Shown in pieces: positions 20,604-20,739 of a stretch of DNA of 20,739 bases. The notes under the pieces were generated by a model that was not told where the DNA came from, searched no databases, and worked only from the letters and a program-made list of their open reading frames with translations. Made by a program: the position numbers and the translations under genes. This DNA comes from CAYZBF01 sp964476585 (GTDB taxonomy: Bacteria; Hydrothermota; UBA3072). The stretch is taken from assembly GCA_964476585.1 (NCBI GenBank), contig CAYZBF010000030.1, positions 1 through 20,739 of the forward strand. The letters run 5' to 3'. How positions within the stretch are numbered: the stretch's first letter is position 1; each line of letters opens with the position of its first letter.

Positions 20604-20739
20604 TGCACCCCGTTATTTTGGACAAAACGAGAGTTTATATAAGTTACACTTTTCTGCCTCATTGTCAAGCTCTTTCTCTTGAGAACCCTCGTACACAGCT
20701 CTCGGTGTTTGGTAGTTGAGACTCTGATGAACCCGTTCG
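20604..20739 (-). mobile_element. End of an IS3-family insertion sequence (partial)
   Basis: The boundary with the integrase relic lies near 20604, where TGCACCCCGTTATTTTGGAC begins. This looks like an IS3-type terminal repeat starting with TG. The element continues past the right edge, so its other end and target duplication cannot be seen. Confidence 0.6.
20613..20738 (-). CDS. C-terminal end of an IS3-family transposase (OrfB, rve domain)
   Basis: The frame enters from the right edge with ERVHQSLNYQTPRAVYEG, the conserved tail of the IS3-family integrase core ('H.aL.Y.TP..vy'). It ends after a charged stretch and NLYKLSFCPK at TAA (20615-20613), about 10 bp from the IS boundary. The DDE catalytic residues lie outside the window. 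Confidence 0.75.
   Translation of the reverse strand, partial: ERVHQSLNYQTPRAVYEGSQEKELDNEAEKCNLYKLSFCPK

Overview
The window is AT-rich chromosomal DNA from a bacterium with an outer membrane: it carries a TolC-type outer-membrane efflux protein, a MacA-type adaptor, a predicted outer-membrane beta-barrel and lipoprotein signal peptidase. The mix (SDR-type threonine dehydrogenase, adenosine-specific kinase, SEC59/DGK1-type CTP transferase, DtxR-FeoA fusion, REP-associated transposase, integron-integrase relic) resembles genomes of uncultivated, possibly thermophilic, candidate phyla. The N run suggests a draft or metagenome assembly. No taxonomic marker is present, so the phylum is inference only.

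Layout. 1-1152 (+): the end of a probable GHMP kinase, then L-threonine dehydrogenase. 6703-1157 (-): a compact run of maf, mtnA, a beta-barrel protein, a ComEA-like HhH protein, an acyl-CoA ligase, a possible 42-aa ORF and adenosine-specific kinase. A scaffold gap at 1933-2032 lies between two identical 55-bp contig ends and is probably spurious. 12917-6863 (-): a tightly overlapping operon of a Yip1-domain membrane protein, TolC-like protein, MacA-like adaptor, MacB-like permease, ABC ATPase and GT4 glycosyltransferase, which together look like a tripartite export system. 13028-14187 (+): plsY and a CTP-dependent lipid kinase, overlapping by 4 bp. 14188-14615: repeat-rich DNA with a 139-bp tandem duplication and two REP-like hairpins, then a HAD hydrolase. 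15392-15680: a palindrome, a repeated 17-mer and a methyltransferase remnant. 15730-18390 (+): an iron operon (56-aa ORF, DtxR-FeoA fusion, FeoB). 18404-19674: a decayed small gene, then a REP-associated transposase (RAYT) element with 25-bp terminal inverted repeats. 19706-20739 (-): lspA, a possible 50-aa ORF, the C-terminus of an integron-type integrase, and an IS3-like element that truncates it.

Two threads stand out. First, several genes (maf, the transposase, the 56-aa ORF, nearly plsY) have a sigma70-type promoter whose -10 box ends six bases (nine for plsY) before the ATG, so their mRNAs should be leaderless or nearly so. For the transposase the -35 box lies inside the element's own terminal repeat. 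Second, the right-hand third is a mobile-DNA graveyard: RAYT ends and solo REP-like copies, each followed by a short reiterated unit ending in ACC, plus an integrase relic and attC-like structures that may be remains of a chromosomal integron.
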